From NCBI RefSeq assembly GCF_002101555.1, contig NZ_LQOL01000042.1:284882-348881 (forward strand): DNA of 64,000 nucleotides, in the 5' to 3' direction. A program made the position numbers and the translations under genes. The notes beneath the pieces were generated by a model. The model had not been told where the DNA came from. It saw only the letters and a list, made by a program, of their open reading frames with translations, and did not search any database. Below are positions 61,929-64,000 of the stretch, piece by piece (the stretch's first letter is position 1; each line of letters opens with the position of its first letter). Source of the DNA: Mycolicibacterium canariasense (GTDB lineage: Bacteria > Actinomycetota > Actinomycetes > Mycobacteriales > Mycobacteriaceae).

Positions 61929-62513
61929 TCAGCAGCCCCCATTCACGGTGCGGTTGGGCCTGCCCTGGTCGTCGACAACGACGTCGACGGCCCCGGCCCG
62001 GGACAGGCCCACCCGCACCGTCCGGGGACCGATCCACTGGATGACGTTCAGCGCCATGACATCCGAGTTGACGCAGCCCAGATCGCTCTCCCGCGAGAGC
62101 GGGCCACGGCGGGTGTGCAGGCGCAATTCCCAGGTGAGGTCGGGCGCCAAGCCGGCCGTGCTCTGGTAGACCACCACTTCCACGCCACCGTCGGGTGCGC
62201 GATACGTTCCCACGGCATTCATGGGGTTGGCGTATGCCGTGGCGAACCAGCCGATGAAACCCAGTGCCGCGCCGCAGAGCACGCATACGGCCACGCCCGC
62301 CCATTTCACCGCGGCACGGCCCAGCCCCAGCCAGCAGGCCAGCGCCAGCAGTAGGAAACCCGGCACGCCGAACCACACCGGATGATAGATCCACGGCCGC
62401 AGCAGGTAATACGGGTAGAGCAGGAATCCGCCCACCGCCAGGGTGCACAACACGGCACCGATCAGGGTCAGGATCGCCACGGTGGTGGCGCTCGATCGTT
62501 TGCGACGAGCCAC
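61929..62513 (-). CDS. Uncharacterised membrane protein
   Basis: A 194-aa protein with about four N-terminal membrane segments (residues 10-35, 45-62, 68-90) and a C-terminal outside domain rich in strands (GTYRAPDGGVEVVVYQ, then WELRLHTRRGP). It ends in a Cys. I do not recognise a family. The start is GTG at 62513. It is 28 bases from the Mce-family gene, so the two may be co-transcribed. Confidence 0.6.
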   Translation of the reverse strand: MARRKRSSATTVAILTLIGAVLCTLAVGGFLLYPYYLLRPWIYHPVWFGVPGFLLLALACWLGLGRAAVKWAGVAVCVLCGAALGFIGWFATAYANPMNAVGTYRAPDGGVEVVVYQSTAGLAPDLTWELRLHTRRGPLSRESDLGCVNSDVMALNVIQWIGPRTVRVGLSRAGAVDVVVDDQGRPNRTVNGGC

Positions 62514-62540
62514 CCGGTCAACCTAGTCCATGCTCGGGCG

Positions 62541-63788
62541 TCACGGATTGATGGTGCGTTCCCCCACTTGGCGGCCCCACACGTACTCGGTGGCCAGCGG
62601 CTGCCCGAGCTCGAAGTGGTTGTACGGCGCGATGCTGGCCCCGGTGTCCATCACCAGATACGGTGCCGGCCACAGGTCCCGGGTGATCGGCTGCCAGCAG
62701 CCCGGCCGCCCTTCCGGCCCACCGCGGGCATTGACCCTCGGCAGGTTGTCCGGGTACACGTAACCGTTTCCGGCGCCGACCAATTCGTCGGCAAGCACCA
62801 GCGAGTACCCGTTGCCGCCCAGCATGTCGGCGAAGCGCGGCGCGACGTCGTGGAAATTGCGCAGCGTGCACAACAAGGCCGGGCTGTAATAGTCCAGCAA
62901 CTTGCTGGTGGGCAACAGATCCTGGGCACCCCGCACCAGATACGGCCCACCCCGCTCGAAGACATCCCCGGCGTTGTTACCGAACCCCACCGCCGACATC
63001 AGCGCCGCATCGATGGTCCCCCGCTCGGCATTGAGCGTGCGCGCCGTCACCACCGCACTCTTGAGCCCGTCGAACAAGTCTGGCGCCGCATCGGCATACA
63101 CCGTCGACAGATCCGCCAAACCCTGCGTGTCCCGGCGGATCTGCGGCATCCGGGCATTGAGCTCACCCAAGGTGTCGTTGCCGTTGACCAACGACTGACC
63201 GAACTTGTCCCCCAACCCGTCCAAGGCCTGCGCCGCCGCGGTCAACGTCTGATTCAACTTCACCGGATCCACCTGCTGGGCAATCCCCATGATCGTCTCG
63301 AACAACGTATTGAACTCCGTCGTCGTACTCGACGCAGTGATCACCGCACCCGACTTCAACTTCTCCGCAGACGGATCCGCCGGCGACAAGAACGAGATGT
63401 ACTTGTTGCCGAACACCGTCGTCGCCCGCAACTCGGCATCCACATTCGCCGGAATCATATTCAGATACTGCGGCTGCACATCCAACGTCAGCTTCGCCTT
63501 CGAACCGGTGCCGTCGGCGACGACCTCGGCGGATTTCAACCGCCCGATCGGCACCCCGTTGAACGTCACCTTCGACCCCGGATCCATCGACAACCCGGCC
63601 CGCTCGGCCATCACCACCACGGTCGACTTCTCGTCGAAATACCCACGGAACTGCGCCCAGGTCAACCCGAAGACGAGGACCACGATGGCGAGCAACACCG
63701 CGCCGGCAATCCGGTACGGGGGTTCCTTGGCATCGTTGAAAGGACCCTCGTCAACGAGTTCCGGACCACCGGTATCGGGTACTGACAC
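62541..63788 (-). CDS. MCE-family protein (MceA-like), without a visible mce operon
   Basis: A 415-aa Mce protein. The N-terminal membrane helix is at about residues 28-48, and the MCE domain covers about 55-135 (GLSMDPGSKVTFNGVPIGRLKSAEV, then AELRATTVFGNKYISFL). The downstream helical domain is of the MceA/Mce1A-type. Mce proteins form tube-like lipid carriers with YrbE permeases. Neither yrbE nor mceB-F is downstream here: the next gene on the same strand is an unrelated membrane protein. Start GTG 63788. It may be an orphan mceA or the last gene of a partial locus that begins outside the window. Confidence 0.9.
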   Translation of the reverse strand: MSVPDTGGPELVDEGPFNDAKEPPYRIAGAVLLAIVVLVFGLTWAQFRGYFDEKSTVVVMAERAGLSMDPGSKVTFNGVPIGRLKSAEVVADGTGSKAKLTLDVQPQYLNMIPANVDAELRATTVFGNKYISFLSPADPSAEKLKSGAVITASSTTTEFNTLFETIMGIAQQVDPVKLNQTLTAAAQALDGLGDKFGQSLVNGNDTLGELNARMPQIRRDTQGLADLSTVYADAAPDLFDGLKSAVVTARTLNAERGTIDAALMSAVGFGNNAGDVFERGGPYLVRGAQDLLPTSKLLDYYSPALLCTLRNFHDVAPRFADMLGGNGYSLVLADELVGAGNGYVYPDNLPRVNARGGPEGRPGCWQPITRDLWPAPYLVMDTGASIAPYNHFELGQPLATEYVWGRQVGERTINP

Positions 63789-63889
63789 CTGTCGATTTCA
63801 CCATGGCGCAACAGTTTTCCGCGCATGCGGACAACTGTGATACTCACCGCCCAGCGCGGCCCGTTGTGACTGCGGTAACAGTGGTGAGG

Positions 63890-64000
63890 CTAGTGCCAGT
63901 CCCAGACAGACATGTCGTTGGGCGGGTAGTTCTGGCAGATGTCGGTGGTGTGGGCGGCTACGCCTTTGTTGTTGAAGAACAGTTTGGCCCAGTTGGGCCA
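63890..64000 (-). CDS. 3' end of an unidentified gene
   Basis: The window edge shows the last 36 codons of a minus-strand gene, ending WDWH-stop (TAG at 63890-63892). The end reads [11 protein letters not shown], one cysteine, then [13 protein letters not shown]. It ends 101 bases before the mceA-like start on the same strand. Codon use is typical. I do not recognise the family from the tail alone. Confidence 0.6.
   Translation of the reverse strand, partial: WPNWAKLFFNNKGVAAHTTDICQNYPPNDMSVWDWH

Overview
The window is high-GC actinobacterial DNA, almost certainly from a fast-growing mycobacterium (Mycolicibacterium type). The evidence is two tandem mycobacterial-type carboxylic acid reductases, an Ig-domain L,D-transpeptidase, an Mce-family protein, a flavin-independent type of methylenetetrahydrofolate reductase, an F420-type PPOX oxidoreductase, an IdeR-like iron box, and frequent GTG starts with ATGA or GTGA overlaps. 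It is gene-dense: no stretch over 300 bases lacks a gene. I saw no tRNA, rRNA, CRISPR array, insertion sequence or phage gene.

Layout. 1-6540: two tandem carboxylic acid reductase genes (the first cut by the window edge) separated by a terminator. 6749-10985: a DMT-type exporter, a TerC-family protein behind a good match to the yybP-ykoY manganese riboswitch, an O-methyltransferase-like gene and an L,D-transpeptidase with a structured leader. 10982-13505 (minus): a Thr-rich membrane protein, a Tat/lipoprotein Rieske protein, a DUF6529-like membrane protein, a Pro-rich protein and a GtrA protein. 13558-16557: a decayed SDR, a membrane protein with a degenerate GGDEF domain, a 50-aa membrane peptide with a Gly-rich secreted partner, and a dienelactone hydrolase-like gene. 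16636-21277: a PucR regulator divergent from mmsA and an aminotransferase, probably beta-alanine or related amino acid catabolism. 21283-23574: a 20-bp-arm inverted repeat, nitrobindin, a beta-lactamase-fold esterase and an SRPBCC protein.

23604-35895 is the most striking block. It has a complete peptide/nickel-type ABC transporter (two permeases, two ATPases, a Tat lipoprotein binding protein), an Asp-box sialidase-family protein, an SDR, a DUF1537 acid-sugar kinase, a PdxA2 dehydrogenase, a DeoR regulator, an aldo/keto reductase and an HpcH/HpaI aldolase. They are arranged divergently around a promoter with four TGCGC-type hexamers. This reads as an uptake and breakdown system for a sugar-acid glycoside or conjugate, ending in kinase plus PdxA2 chemistry that yields a triose phosphate.

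35899-43746 is mostly housekeeping: an FAD oxidoreductase, DUF4383, HrpA, the MTHFR-like protein and an alpha/beta hydrolase whose stop region is tandemly duplicated. 43885-53702 holds two adjacent TetR-controlled catabolic modules. The first (amidohydrolase, FAD aromatic-type monooxygenase, two alpha/beta hydrolases, TetR) shares the dyad GGnnACAnTGTnnCC at both promoters. The second (membrane protein, alpha/beta hydrolase, fumarylacetoacetase-family protein, DoxX, TetR, polysaccharide deacetylase-fold protein) has two copies of TGTTGA-N6-TCAACA. 53699-56768: a ferredoxin reductase-like flavoprotein behind an iron box, divergent from a DODA-type dioxygenase, then a frameshifted class A beta-lactamase-like gene. 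56776-61918: a GAF-domain regulator, acetoin reductase-like SDR, butanediol dehydrogenase-like enzyme and a flavin monooxygenase, with a symmetrical GTTGCA array in the divergent promoter. 61929-64000: a membrane protein, an MceA-type protein and the 3' end of an unidentified gene.
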